From: CAZESH01 sp964514665
GTDB taxonomy: Bacteria > Bacillota > Bacilli > Paenibacillales > KCTC-25726
Length of the DNA stretch: 12,601 bases
Reading direction: 5' to 3'
Assembly (NCBI GenBank): GCA_964514665.1
Contig: CAZESH010000107.1
Location: 1-12,601, forward strand
Shown here: positions 6,151-12,601 of the stretch, piece by piece
Layout of the letters: each line of letters starts with the position of its first letter
Numbering within the stretch: position 1 is the first letter of the stretch
Notes under the pieces: model-generated
What the model saw: the letters and a program-made list of their open reading frames with translations, nothing else
The model's database searches: none
What the model was told of the DNA's origin: nothing
Position numbers and translations under genes: made by a program

Positions 6151-7554
6151 TCAACCGCTTGCTTTAAGAATAATCAGCAGAAGCATCACCATGACCAGAT
6201 AAATGGCCGTGAATGGTGCATTCCAATTGGAGACGCGGTACGAGTTTACTCCTGCCAGGCTGGACATCAATCCCGCTGTGGCGTTGTAGGGGCCCATTAG
6301 AAAGGCCGTCGCCGCGCCGGTCAGCATGGCAATCGCCATCACATCCGCAGAAATTCCCAAAGCAGCGGGCTTCAGCGATTCCGCCGTCAAAGCGAGGGCA
6401 ACCGCCGGATGCAGGCCGATAAAAGCCAACAGCAATGGAATGAGCGGAATGATCAGCAGAAACATATCAGTTCCGATCACATTCTCAACCCCTCCAATCC
6501 AGGTATTGATCATATGGCTGGCGCCTGTGGTCTGGATAGCCGAGATCATGAATCCGGCGCTCAGAAAAATAAAAAATTGGTCCTGCATTTTCAACAGATG
6601 CTCCGGCAGCGCTTTTCTGCCGATGGAAACAAATTCCCGTCCTTTGCCGAGCAGAACGGACCATAAAAAGGCAAAGGGAATCACCGATAATGAAACCAGC
6701 AAAAGAAAACCGAAATGCGTATATCTCTCAAGCACGAATATCATCAAGTTAAACAGCAAGATAGCCGCGAAAATTTGCCCTGGATGACTGGCTTTCTTTT
6801 TATCCGACGCTGGGTCCATTGCATCTGCCGCTTGCTGTCGCGCAATAGCAGCCTCTTCAGCAGCCATTTGTCCGATGGACCGCTTTCTGCGATTGGCGAT
6901 CCATAAGCCCATCATCCAATCCGCAACAAGCGCCAGCAGACTGAACGGAATCACGATGGGAAGAATCGAACTCCACTGCACGCCCGTCATCTCCACGACA
7001 ATGCCCACGATCGGCGCCACCGGCGTCCATAGAATGGGCATACTGTACCCGTGCGTAATCGCCCTGCTGATGAATCTTTCCTTGTGGGCGATTGGGTATA
7101 AATCAAGCGACGGACGAATCATATGGTACATCATCGGAAGTGTAGCCAAATTCAAGAAGGAGCTCAATATATAAGAAAGAAAAGATGTGATTGCATACAG
7201 CAAGCCGGAAGTGCGGACGTGCTTGCCGATCATGGCCTGAACCTCTGCCGCATACCGGCCCAGTCCGATCGGAATGGAAATTAACGGAATCAAGGCAAAC
7301 AGGCTCAGAATGTTCAGCATTTTGCCGAACCCGCCGACAAAGCTTGTCCACGGCATTCCGTATGCGGCAAGTATGGAGGCGCCGATCGCGAGGAAGGCGG
7401 TCCCCAATCCGAGTACGTATCGCTTGACGGAACGGATGGCGACAAGCACGATCAGCATGCTCATCGCCGAAACCGTCCAGCCAAGAGGAATACCTGGAAA
7501 TACGGTCTTGCAAAGATAAATGACAATCGCAATTAAGAATAAGGCCGGTTTCAT
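6151..7554 (-). CDS. Ion-transporter-superfamily permease, substrate unknown
   Basis: This 467-residue polytopic membrane protein has about twelve hydrophobic segments in two halves, split by a charged cytoplasmic loop (about 225-260, RRKRS...SDKKKASH). The second half has GLHPAVALALTAESL and a GPYNATAGLMSSLAG re-entrant-like segment. This is reminiscent of the ion-transporter superfamily (DcuC, gluconate, citrate and NhaC-type carriers), which move carboxylates with H+ or Na+. I cannot name the family precisely. It starts 2 bp after the stop of the creatininase-like gene, so the two are co-transcribed and probably translationally coupled. Import of the amide substrate, or export of its product, is the likely role. 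The HDO operon promoter lies just beyond its stop codon. Confidence 0.85.
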   Translation of the reverse strand: MKPALFLIAIVIYLCKTVFPGIPLGWTVSAMSMLIVLVAIRSVKRYVLGLGTAFLAIGASILAAYGMPWTSFVGGFGKMLNILSLFALIPLISIPIGLGRYAAEVQAMIGKHVRTSGLLYAITSFLSYILSSFLNLATLPMMYHMIRPSLDLYPIAHKERFISRAITHGYSMPILWTPVAPIVGIVVEMTGVQWSSILPIVIPFSLLALVADWMMGLWIANRRKRSIGQMAAEEAAIARQQAADAMDPASDKKKASHPGQIFAAILLFNLMIFVLERYTHFGFLLLVSLSVIPFAFLWSVLLGKGREFVSIGRKALPEHLLKMQDQFFIFLSAGFMISAIQTTGASHMINTWIGGVENVIGTDMFLLIIPLIPLLLAFIGLHPAVALALTAESLKPAALGISADVMAIAMLTGAATAFLMGPYNATAGLMSSLAGVNSYRVSNWNAPFTAIYLVMVMLLLIILKASG

Positions 7555-7556
7555 CG

Positions 7557-8306
7557 CTAGAGTACTTCTCTTACTGCCTGGGCCAGTCTTTCCAAAGCGG
7601 TCTCCACAATTTCCCGTCCCATGTCCAGACTGGCTTTGGTCGCATTGCCGATGCAGCCGTTGCGCGTCATTTCATCATAATAATAGAAGCCTTGCAGCGG
7701 ATTGCCCGGTCTAAGCTTGCGCCAGATCCCCTCCTGGAAATCGCCTTTTTCCATACGATCCGTTCTGACGATCTGCGGAGCCAGGTAGAGAGCTTCCGAA
7801 ACTTCCCGCTCACAGCTGTGTCCGTATGGTTTGGAATCGATACGCTTGTCCATCACATCTTTGGCGGAAGCTGTCGTTTTGGCATGGAAAAGCTGCACGT
7901 CCAACTCCGATGTCAGCGTATCCGCTGCAACTCCAAGCGTCGATTGATTGCCGCCATGCGCATTCAAAACAAGAAATTTCTCGATGCCATGCCGCTTTAA
8001 AGACTGGATCATATCGCGCAGGATCGCGATCAGCGTTGCAGGCTGCAAAGAGATCGTGCCGGGAAAATGGAGGTGATGCGGCGACACGCCCATATTGATC
8101 GTCGGCGTCATGATCGCAAGCGGATGCAGCCGTTCCGTCAGTTTCTTGGCCATTTCTTCGGCAAGCACTGCGTCACAGCTTTCGGCCATATGCGGTCCGT
8201 GCTGTTCATGGGCTCCCAGAGGAATAATCGCGATCTTCACCGTTTTCAGCGCTTCCTTAACCTCCGGCCATGTCATTTGCGTTAGTAGATAACTAGATTC
8301 AGACAT
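7557..8306 (-). CDS. Creatininase-family amidohydrolase
   Basis: This 249-residue enzyme of the creatininase/MftE/FAPy-deformylase family shows PLGAHEQHGPHM (29-40) with E34 and H36, then D45, matching the metal ligands of Pseudomonas creatininase in number and spacing. It also has NAHGGN with H117 and GHSCEREVSEA (162-172), the family's second acidic metal/catalytic segment. Such enzymes use two metals, usually Zn or Mn, to hydrolyse cyclic or linear amides. True creatininase activity is only one of many in the family, and no creatinase gene is nearby, so the substrate is open. GGAGG lies 9 nt before the ATG. It is the first gene of a two-gene operon with the permease and is preceded by a predicted GntR operator at 8331-8351. 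Confidence 0.94.
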   Translation of the reverse strand: MSESSYLLTQMTWPEVKEALKTVKIAIIPLGAHEQHGPHMAESCDAVLAEEMAKKLTERLHPLAIMTPTINMGVSPHHLHFPGTISLQPATLIAILRDMIQSLKRHGIEKFLVLNAHGGNQSTLGVAADTLTSELDVQLFHAKTTASAKDVMDKRIDSKPYGHSCEREVSEALYLAPQIVRTDRMEKGDFQEGIWRKLRPGNPLQGFYYYDEMTRNGCIGNATKASLDMGREIVETALERLAQAVREVL

Positions 8307-8330
8307 GATTAGCTTCCTCCATCCCCAATC

Positions 8331-8351
8331 TTCGGTTCATTGTATGCCAAA
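8331..8351. promoter_or_regulatory. Predicted GntR operator before the creatininase-permease operon
   Basis: It matches the perfect palindrome at 6090-6110 in 17 of 21 positions by eye (ATTGTATGCCAAA in the right half). Read on the minus strand it contains TACAAT (8339-8344), a good -10 element about 32 bp from the creatininase ATG, but I see no clear -35. It lies in the divergent 143-bp region shared with yyaC, whose own promoter is at 8387-8414. Confidence 0.65.
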
Positions 8352-8386
8352 GATGCGAAATGTTCACATTCTTTTCGGCTAAAATA

Positions 8387-8414
8387 TTGAATTTTCTCCT
8401 GTATTCAGTAGAAT
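8387..8414 (+). promoter_or_regulatory. Probable promoter of yyaC
   Basis: TTGAAT and TAGAAT are separated by 16 nt, a fair sigma-A promoter about 35 nt before the ATG. An overlapping GGCTAAAATA (8377-8386) resembles the -10 box of the forespore factor sigma-F, but no matching -35 box is seen at the usual distance. A forespore promoter would fit the gene's role. Confidence 0.45.
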
Positions 8415-8449
8415 AGAGTGAGACTTAATAGAGAAAGAGGTTTCTAAAT

Positions 8450-9037
8450 ATGATGCACCACTGTCACTACCTCGATAAAAAGTCCGTAGCTTTTTTGTCC
8501 GAGGCTTTGACCCAACACTACCTGAAAGAACCGAATTATGATGAGATCGTCATCATCTGCGTAGGCACCAATCGATATCCGGGAGATTCGCTCGGTCCGA
8601 CCGTCGGCAGCTCTTTGGCGGAAAGATTCCAGGGAAACCGCTATATCCACATATACGGCACATTGGAAAAACCCGTTCATGCCCTGAACGTCGATAAGAC
8701 GTTGGAGCATGTCGCCAGAAAGCACAGCCGCAGTTATATCATTGCCGTCGACGCCTGTCTCGGGCAATTTTATAAAATCGGCACACTTCAGCTGGTGGAA
8801 GAACCGCTCCGTCCAGGGACAAGTTTGAAAAAAAACCTGCCGCCTATCGGACATCTCCATTTCAAGGGAATCATTAACAATTATGGTCCGCTCAATCACA
8901 AGGTGCTTGAACACACCAGTCTGACCTTCGTCAACGAAATGGCTGTGGTCATCAGCAAGGTGCTGGCCAAATCCTCGCAGAAAATATTCGCCCATCTGAT
9001 AAAGCATGCATCCAAAGAACAATCGACAAGCTCCTGA
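8450..9037 (+). CDS. yyaC: YyaC-family sporulation protein (DUF1256, GPR-like fold)
   Basis: This 195-residue protein of the YyaC/DUF1256 family is found essentially only in endospore formers. The signature CVGTNRYPGDSLGPTVGS (37-54) and AVDACLG (99-105) place aspartates D46 and D101 as in germination-protease-like and hydrogenase-maturation-protease folds. PPIGHLHFKGIIN (131-143) is also typical. B. subtilis YyaC is about 205 residues, so this is full length. AAGAGG precedes the ATG by 9 nt. It is the only plus-strand gene and separates the large permease from the creatininase operon. Its stop lies 15 bp from the convergent stop of the permease, with no terminator between. It is probably unrelated to the catabolic genes, but it identifies the host as a spore former. 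Confidence 0.95.
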   Translation: MMHHCHYLDKKSVAFLSEALTQHYLKEPNYDEIVIICVGTNRYPGDSLGPTVGSSLAERFQGNRYIHIYGTLEKPVHALNVDKTLEHVARKHSRSYIIAVDACLGQFYKIGTLQLVEEPLRPGTSLKKNLPPIGHLHFKGIINNYGPLNHKVLEHTSLTFVNEMAVVISKVLAKSSQKIFAHLIKHASKEQSTSS

Positions 9038-9052
9038 ATCACGGTTTTACGG

Positions 9053-10507
9053 TCACCAGACGAAAATCGCGACAATCGTCGAAACCAGCAGTCCGATGAT
9101 CACGGGCAGAAAATTTTTGCGGGCGAGATCAATGACCGACACATTCGAGAAACCGGCAACAGCAACAAGTGATGACCATGCCACAATCGTTCCGCCGCCT
9201 GCCCAAATTGCGCCCATCTGACCGATTGCCGCCAGTGTCGAAGGATCCATGCCTACTGTCGGAGCCAAGGCGCCGGACAGCGAGCCTGTCAGCGGCAATC
9301 CGGAAAAGCCGGATCCGTCCAAGCCCGTAATAATGCCAATGATCAAAATCCCGATCGACATGAAGAATCCATTGCTTGGAATGTGGCTCTGAATGGAAGA
9401 CACCAAATCGAACAAAAATGCCGGAGCCTTTGCGCCGTCAGCTATGGAAAGAATCCCTCCGGAGAAATCCGAGTTGCCCAGGAAGAAAAATCCTGCAATC
9501 GGAATGACCGGCCCCATTGCTTTGAAAGCAAAGACAAAACCTTCAACGAGATGATCGCTGATCTTGTCCAGAGCATGAAATTTATTAAAGACCACGCTTG
9601 ACAAAATCAACAGGATTACCGCTACGCCTCCAACGAAAGCCGCTCCATCCCCGCCTTCGAAGCTGCCCAGACCGGAACCCATTTTACTCGCTGCCATGAC
9701 TGCCACAATTGCCAGCATTGCCAACGGAACAATTACAGCCAACAGTTTGGACCACCTTTGAACTGATGGCTCCAGCGTTTCCACCGTTGCCGCGGCTTCG
9801 GCGAAATCCAGCTGTTCTCCCGCACGGGTCTCCATTTTTACAGGTTCTTGAATATCATCCCCTGCAGCAACAGGCAATCGAATTTCTTTGCGATTCATGA
9901 TATAGGCGCCGAATATGGCAATACCACCCGTTATCAGCGACAGGATCATCGCTTTGTCGGCTACCGAACCTGTAGGCACGCCGGCGCCTTTGGCGCTCAG
10001 CATCGGCGCAACCTGCATCACATAGTCGGAAGACAGCGCCATCCCTTGCCCCGCAAGCGCAATCGCCATGGCTGCTCCCATCGGAGGAAGACCCGCTCGA
10101 ACGGCTGCAGGTATAAGCAGCGCTCCGATCAATGGAACTGCAGGAGTTGGCCAGAAAAATAGAGAAATGACAAATGTGATGATGGCAAGCACGAAAAACG
10201 CCACGTGCCCGTTTACGAATACTTTCTGAATCGGCTGGATCATTCTGCGGTCGGCGCCGATGTCCCTTAGCGAGGCCAACAAGGCAACCATAAACGTAAT
10301 AATCAGGAAAATAGTGAAAAGCTCCTTGGCTGCAGTCAAGTTTGCATTATAGACTGCTTTGAATCCGCTTATCACATCTCCTTTGTACACCCAGCCAATC
10401 AGGAATGTACCGATTAGAGTCGGGATAACGACCCCGCGCCTAAACAGCATGACCAAAATGACGCTTACTGTTACTAAAGCATACAAAACATGTGAGAAAG
10501 TAATCAT
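9053..10507 (-). CDS. Large ion-transporter-type permease, substrate unknown
   Basis: This 484-residue polytopic membrane protein has two hydrophobic halves of about five or six helices each, joined by a soluble acidic loop (about 208-250). The repeated features FFWPTPAVPLIGALLIPAA in the first half and GLDGSGFSGLPLTGSLSG in the second look like the inverted-repeat re-entrant loops of ion-transporter-superfamily carriers (DcuC/NhaC/citrate types). It is not closely similar by eye to the permease at 6151-7554. The frame runs to 10558, but the ATG at 10507 has GAGGG at 6 nt and starts directly in the first membrane helix. Upstream there are two predicted GntR operators and a cre box, so it is probably induced by pathway substrate and repressed by preferred sugars. 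Confidence 0.88.
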   Translation of the reverse strand: MITFSHVLYALVTVSVILVMLFRRGVVIPTLIGTFLIGWVYKGDVISGFKAVYNANLTAAKELFTIFLIITFMVALLASLRDIGADRRMIQPIQKVFVNGHVAFFVLAIITFVISLFFWPTPAVPLIGALLIPAAVRAGLPPMGAAMAIALAGQGMALSSDYVMQVAPMLSAKGAGVPTGSVADKAMILSLITGGIAIFGAYIMNRKEIRLPVAAGDDIQEPVKMETRAGEQLDFAEAAATVETLEPSVQRWSKLLAVIVPLAMLAIVAVMAASKMGSGLGSFEGGDGAAFVGGVAVILLILSSVVFNKFHALDKISDHLVEGFVFAFKAMGPVIPIAGFFFLGNSDFSGGILSIADGAKAPAFLFDLVSSIQSHIPSNGFFMSIGILIIGIITGLDGSGFSGLPLTGSLSGALAPTVGMDPSTLAAIGQMGAIWAGGGTIVAWSSLVAVAGFSNVSVIDLARKNFLPVIIGLLVSTIVAIFVW

Positions 10508-10548
10508 TCGCATCCCTCTACTTTTTTGAATTTTTGACCTCGCTATGA

Positions 10549-10570
10549 ATTTTACCACTTTTCATGTCAA
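10549..10570 (-). promoter_or_regulatory. Promoter elements proximal to the large permease
   Basis: On the minus strand there is an extended -10 (TGG then TAAAAT, 10549-10554) about 41 nt before the ATG, and a perfect TTGACA at 10565-10570. The two are too close (10 nt) to form one promoter, so either the extended -10 works alone or TTGACA pairs with a weak CATAGC. Operator C (10584-10604) lies just upstream. Confidence 0.4.
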
Positions 10571-10583
10571 AAAAATAGATATT

Positions 10584-10604
10584 TTTGGTCTTTTGTATAC
10601 AATA
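10584..10604. promoter_or_regulatory. Predicted GntR operator C, proximal to the large permease
   Basis: It matches the palindrome at 6090-6110 in 17 of 21 positions by eye. It also contains the exact 10-bp palindrome TTGTATACAA, typical of GntR/FCD operators. It lies about 80 bp upstream of the permease ATG, on the upstream side of the proximal promoter elements. Confidence 0.6.
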
Positions 10605-10768
10605 TTTTATTACAACCCTGAAAAATTAGTTAATTTATATTACATATATATCACATATTATGTGGTTCTCTGCTGTCTTTCTGGCAATTTCCCCTTTTGC
10701 CTTCTGCATCACCTGCTTACTGCGGTATTGGTTTTTGCATTTTACGCCGGATCACCCCTCGCATTATA

Positions 10769-10782
10769 TGTAAGCGATTACA
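10769..10782. promoter_or_regulatory. CcpA cre box
   Basis: TGTAAGCGATTACA fits the consensus TGNAANCGNTNNCA at every fixed position, on both strands. A perfect TATAAT on the minus strand (10763-10768) abuts it, although no good -35 accompanies that hexamer. The site lies between operators D and C, about 260 bp before the permease ATG, where bound CcpA would block transcription from a promoter near D. It indicates carbon catabolite control of the permease. Confidence 0.65.
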
Positions 10783-10801
10783 AATACGGATAAAAAAATA
10801 T

Positions 10802-10849
10802 TTGCAATGATATGTTGTATATTGTATACCATATATATTTGGATTGCAA
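10802..10849. repeat. Inverted repeat enclosing operator D
   Basis: TTGCAAT (10802-10808) and ATTGCAA (10843-10849) form a 7-bp inverted repeat around operator D, its centre offset from the operator centre by about 2.5 bp. It might bind a second dimer or be a chance feature of AT-rich DNA. Confidence 0.35.
10813..10833. promoter_or_regulatory. Predicted GntR operator D, distal
   Basis: It matches the palindrome at 6090-6110 in 18 of 21 positions by eye (core TGTATA-TTG-TATACC). It lies about 305 bp upstream of the large permease and 230 bp from its partner C, a distance that allows DNA looping or a separate distal promoter. No gene on the plus strand begins nearby. Confidence 0.6.
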
Positions 10850-11077
10850 GACATGCTGTGACATTTATCACTGCCTATTTTTGAGGATTCTGATCCTGCT
10901 GAGCTTCAGCCCTTGCAGTATAAATTATAGGTTCCAGGGACAATAATGGAAAGATACCACTTTTTTCCATGAGGAATGTTTGGTGCCGTCAAATCGAGCG
11001 ATTGCAGCAGTCTTCTTGGTGACGACCGCCTTCCCTACAGCTGGACGCAGCTGTTCGGCTGGAGATGCATGCGAAAT
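10850..11077. other. Intergenic stretch without a recognisable gene
   Basis: This is the part of the 570-bp gap that lies past operator D. I see no credible coding frame and no U-tract terminator for the isomerase gene. The only structure is a hairpin at 11037-11054 (ACAGCTG / CAGCTGT, 4-nt loop), which is not followed by a T-run on either strand. Confidence 0.6.
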
Positions 11078-11893
11078 TCAATCGTTTAATTGCAGGCGGC
11101 GCATGTACTGCACATATTGCGGAAACGCCGCTTCCGGCTCCGCTATTTGCGGATGCCACTTTTTCTCCCATTCCAGCGTGAAATAGCCTTGATAGCCTTT
11201 GTTTCGCAATAAATGATAAATATCCCGCAGCGGAATATTGCCCTCACCCGTCAAACAGTACTCAAAATCGCCGGTTCCTTCCGGTTTCAGCCTGGAATCC
11301 TTCCAATGCGTATAAGCCACCCATTGGCCGATCATCTCCCAAGTGTGTGCCGGCTTCTCGCCGATCATGCGATAAGGATGATGTACATCCCAAAGCACGC
11401 CGACCGCTTCCGTATCGACTTGCTCCATTACGGCTTTCACATGCTTGCAGTCCGTCCAGTCATCATGCGTTTCGAGCAGAAGCTTCACGCCATGGCTCTT
11501 GGCAACCGCAGCCAGCGGCTGCAAATTTCCGACAACCGTTTCCACTGCCTGTGCCCGGTCCATTCCTTCCAGACTTCCCCCGAACACACGAATGTAACGG
11601 GTACCGAAAAGCTTGCATAAACGGGCATATTCCCGCACCTCGGCGATACTGGACGCAAGATCCTGCGAAATCAGCTTTACCGAGCTGGAGAAACAGGATA
11701 CCTCCAAGCCTGCAGCGGCAATGCGTTTATGAGTTTCCTCCGCCCCGGAAGAGAATTCCGCAAGCTTGTAAATTTCCATTTCTCCCTTGTAGCCGCGGAA
11801 GTCCACCGAATCAAACCCATATTCCCGCAAGCTTTCGATCAATGTCGGCATGTCCCAATCGGGGCAGCCTAGCGTTGTTACCGATAATTTCAT
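11078..11893 (-). CDS. Sugar phosphate isomerase/epimerase-like TIM barrel (AP_endonuc_2 family)
   Basis: This 271-residue protein of the xylose-isomerase-like TIM-barrel family starts with KLSVTTLGCPDWDMPTLIESLREYGFDSVDFRG. Likely metal ligands in barrel order are E141 (LLETHDDW), D169 with H171 or H172 (LWDVHHPYR), H196 (YTHWKDSR) and E241 (TLEWEKKW). These E-D-H-E sites bind one divalent cation in sugar isomerases, epimerases and inosose dehydratases. AAGGAG is 10 nt before the ATG. It follows the DUF2264 gene by 43 bp on the same strand, so the two probably form an operon for catabolism of a sugar or uronic acid. No operator of the GGTATA type is seen before it, so it seems outside the predicted GntR regulon. 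The exact substrate is unknown. Confidence 0.9.
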   Translation of the reverse strand: MKLSVTTLGCPDWDMPTLIESLREYGFDSVDFRGYKGEMEIYKLAEFSSGAEETHKRIAAAGLEVSCFSSSVKLISQDLASSIAEVREYARLCKLFGTRYIRVFGGSLEGMDRAQAVETVVGNLQPLAAVAKSHGVKLLLETHDDWTDCKHVKAVMEQVDTEAVGVLWDVHHPYRMIGEKPAHTWEMIGQWVAYTHWKDSRLKPEGTGDFEYCLTGEGNIPLRDIYHLLRNKGYQGYFTLEWEKKWHPQIAEPEAAFPQYVQYMRRLQLND

Positions 11894-11936
11894 GGATGTA
11901 CAACTCCTTTTTTTATTTAGTCCGTATCCATTGCCC

Positions 11937-12601
11937 TTATTCTATCGCCTGGTCGGCAGACATATCCTCTCCCGCCCACAGCCTTCGCGACGACCACGCC
12001 TTATCCGCTTGCTTCCAAAAATCTGCGTCAGGCGCAAGCCCGAGCGGCAGAAACACTGTCGTGCATAAGTAGAGGCTGCCCGTTGAAATGTAAGCTTCGC
12101 CCAATCCGGGCTGACTGCCGCACAATCCGATTTTCAGCCATCCTTCGCCGTCGTAATTGGCTTCCCCGGCGAGGCAGCGTTCAATCACGGCTTGCAGCGC
12201 ACAGCGCACCTGCCCCGGAGCAAGCCCTTCGGGAAGCTCCTGTATCAGCGCCATTTGTGCCAAATGCTGGAATGCGCCCGTGCGGTAAGCCATCGATCGG
12301 CCAATCACCGGAAAAGTGCCCTCCGGAGAAATCAACTTCTCCTGAATATCGGCATATCGACGGGCTCTTGCCAGTATCCGCCGATACAGGTCGGCAAAGC
12401 GGTAACGATCCTCAATATACATTGCTCCTGCGGTTTTCACGATATCGATCAGCATCGGCTGAATCACATAGCTGTTGTAATAGTCCCAATGAAAATCCGG
12501 GCCATCTCCGTATATGCCGTCTCCCTTGTACCACTGCTCGTGCTGCCGTATGGCATAATCGATTCTTACCTGATCAAACTCTGCCCCCATCCGGCATAAA
12601 G
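11937..12601 (-). CDS. DUF2264 family protein, 3' part only
   Basis: The gene enters from beyond the right edge; the frame is open from position 12600 to the TAA at 11937, so about 220 C-terminal residues are present. The motif YKGDGIYGDGPDFHWDYYN followed by YVIQPML, then GRSMAYRTGAFQHLAQ and LKIGLCGSQPGLGEAYISTGSLYLC, are characteristic of DUF2264. These proteins have an alpha/alpha-toroid-like helical fold and are often encoded beside polysaccharide or uronate utilisation genes in Paenibacillus and Bacteroidetes. An ATG occurs at 12590, but the family is much longer, so it is not the start. A glycoside-hydrolase-like role is plausible but not proven by anything in the visible part. It precedes the TIM-barrel gene by 43 bp. 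Confidence 0.88.
   Translation of the reverse strand, partial: LCRMGAEFDQVRIDYAIRQHEQWYKGDGIYGDGPDFHWDYYNSYVIQPMLIDIVKTAGAMYIEDRYRFADLYRRILARARRYADIQEKLISPEGTFPVIGRSMAYRTGAFQHLAQMALIQELPEGLAPGQVRCALQAVIERCLAGEANYDGEGWLKIGLCGSQPGLGEAYISTGSLYLCTTVFLPLGLAPDADFWKQADKAWSSRRLWAGEDMSADQAIE

Noticed and set aside
8444..9022. Minus-strand 192-codon frame opposite yyaC
   Set aside because: The plus-strand frame has a promoter, ribosome site and YyaC signature, so the minus frame is its shadow.
10615..10710. Minus-strand mini-frame of about 24 codons between operators C and D
   Set aside because: The purine stretch is too close to the ATG, the peptide has no recognisable feature, and the length is within chance.
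10545..10793. Plus-strand 82-codon frame with a hydrophobic C-terminal part
   Set aside because: It runs through operator C, the cre box and promoter elements, has a very AT-rich start, and shows no ribosome site.
10980..11186. Plus-strand 68-codon frame with a signal-peptide-like start
   Set aside because: It overlaps the end of the isomerase gene, lacks a ribosome site, and becomes cysteine-rich antisense sequence.
11347..12072. Plus-strand 241-codon frame across the isomerase/DUF2264 junction
   Set aside because: It is rich in Pro, Arg and Ser in a way typical of antisense frames and crosses two real genes.
1..12601. CRISPR arrays, insertion sequences, tRNA or rRNA genes
   Set aside because: I found no repeated spacer structure, transposase frame, terminal inverted repeats of IS type, tRNA cloverleaf or rRNA sequence.

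Overview
The window looks like chromosomal DNA from an endospore-forming Bacillota, most like Paenibacillaceae. The reasons are a YyaC-type sporulation gene, strong AGGAGG-type ribosome binding sites, TTG starts, a CcpA-type cre box, short AT-rich intergenic regions and mid-range GC genes. The genus is inferred, not proven. Nearly all genes are on the minus strand; the only plus-strand gene is the YyaC homologue.

Layout, in minus-strand transcription order (right to left): (i) 12601-11078, the 3' part of a DUF2264 gene and a sugar-phosphate isomerase/epimerase-like TIM barrel, apparently a separate carbohydrate unit. (ii) 11077-10508, a 570-bp regulatory gap with two copies of a 21-bp palindromic operator and a cre box. 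(iii) 10507-9053, a large ion-transporter-type permease. (iv) 8450-9037 (+), the sporulation gene yyaC. (v) 8306-6151, a creatininase-family amidohydrolase followed closely by a second permease. (vi) 6040-2190, a compact five-gene operon: a haem-oxygenase-like di-iron protein (HDO), an aldehyde dehydrogenase, a GlcG/HbpS-like protein and two half-size ChrA-type transporters. (vii) 2103-258, a GntR/FCD regulator, a [2Fe-2S] ferredoxin, a RidA-family protein and a 98-residue unknown, ending at a strong hairpin terminator. (viii) 222-1, non-coding DNA with several mutually exclusive pairings, possibly the leader RNA of a gene outside the window.

The most interesting signal is that blocks iii, v, vi and vii appear to be one regulon. 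A palindrome with core GGTATA-N3-TATACC lies upstream of the HDO operon (perfect), the creatininase-permease operon and the large permease (two copies). A shorter version overlaps the start codon of the GntR gene. I infer that this GntR protein binds these sites and controls an undescribed catabolic system. In that system two permeases import a substrate and the creatininase-like enzyme hydrolyses an amide or lactam. The di-iron HDO then carries out an oxidative cleavage, with the ferredoxin as possible reductant; RidA hydrolyses an imine or enamine, and the NADP-type aldehyde dehydrogenase oxidises the aldehyde. The substrate cannot be read from the sequence.
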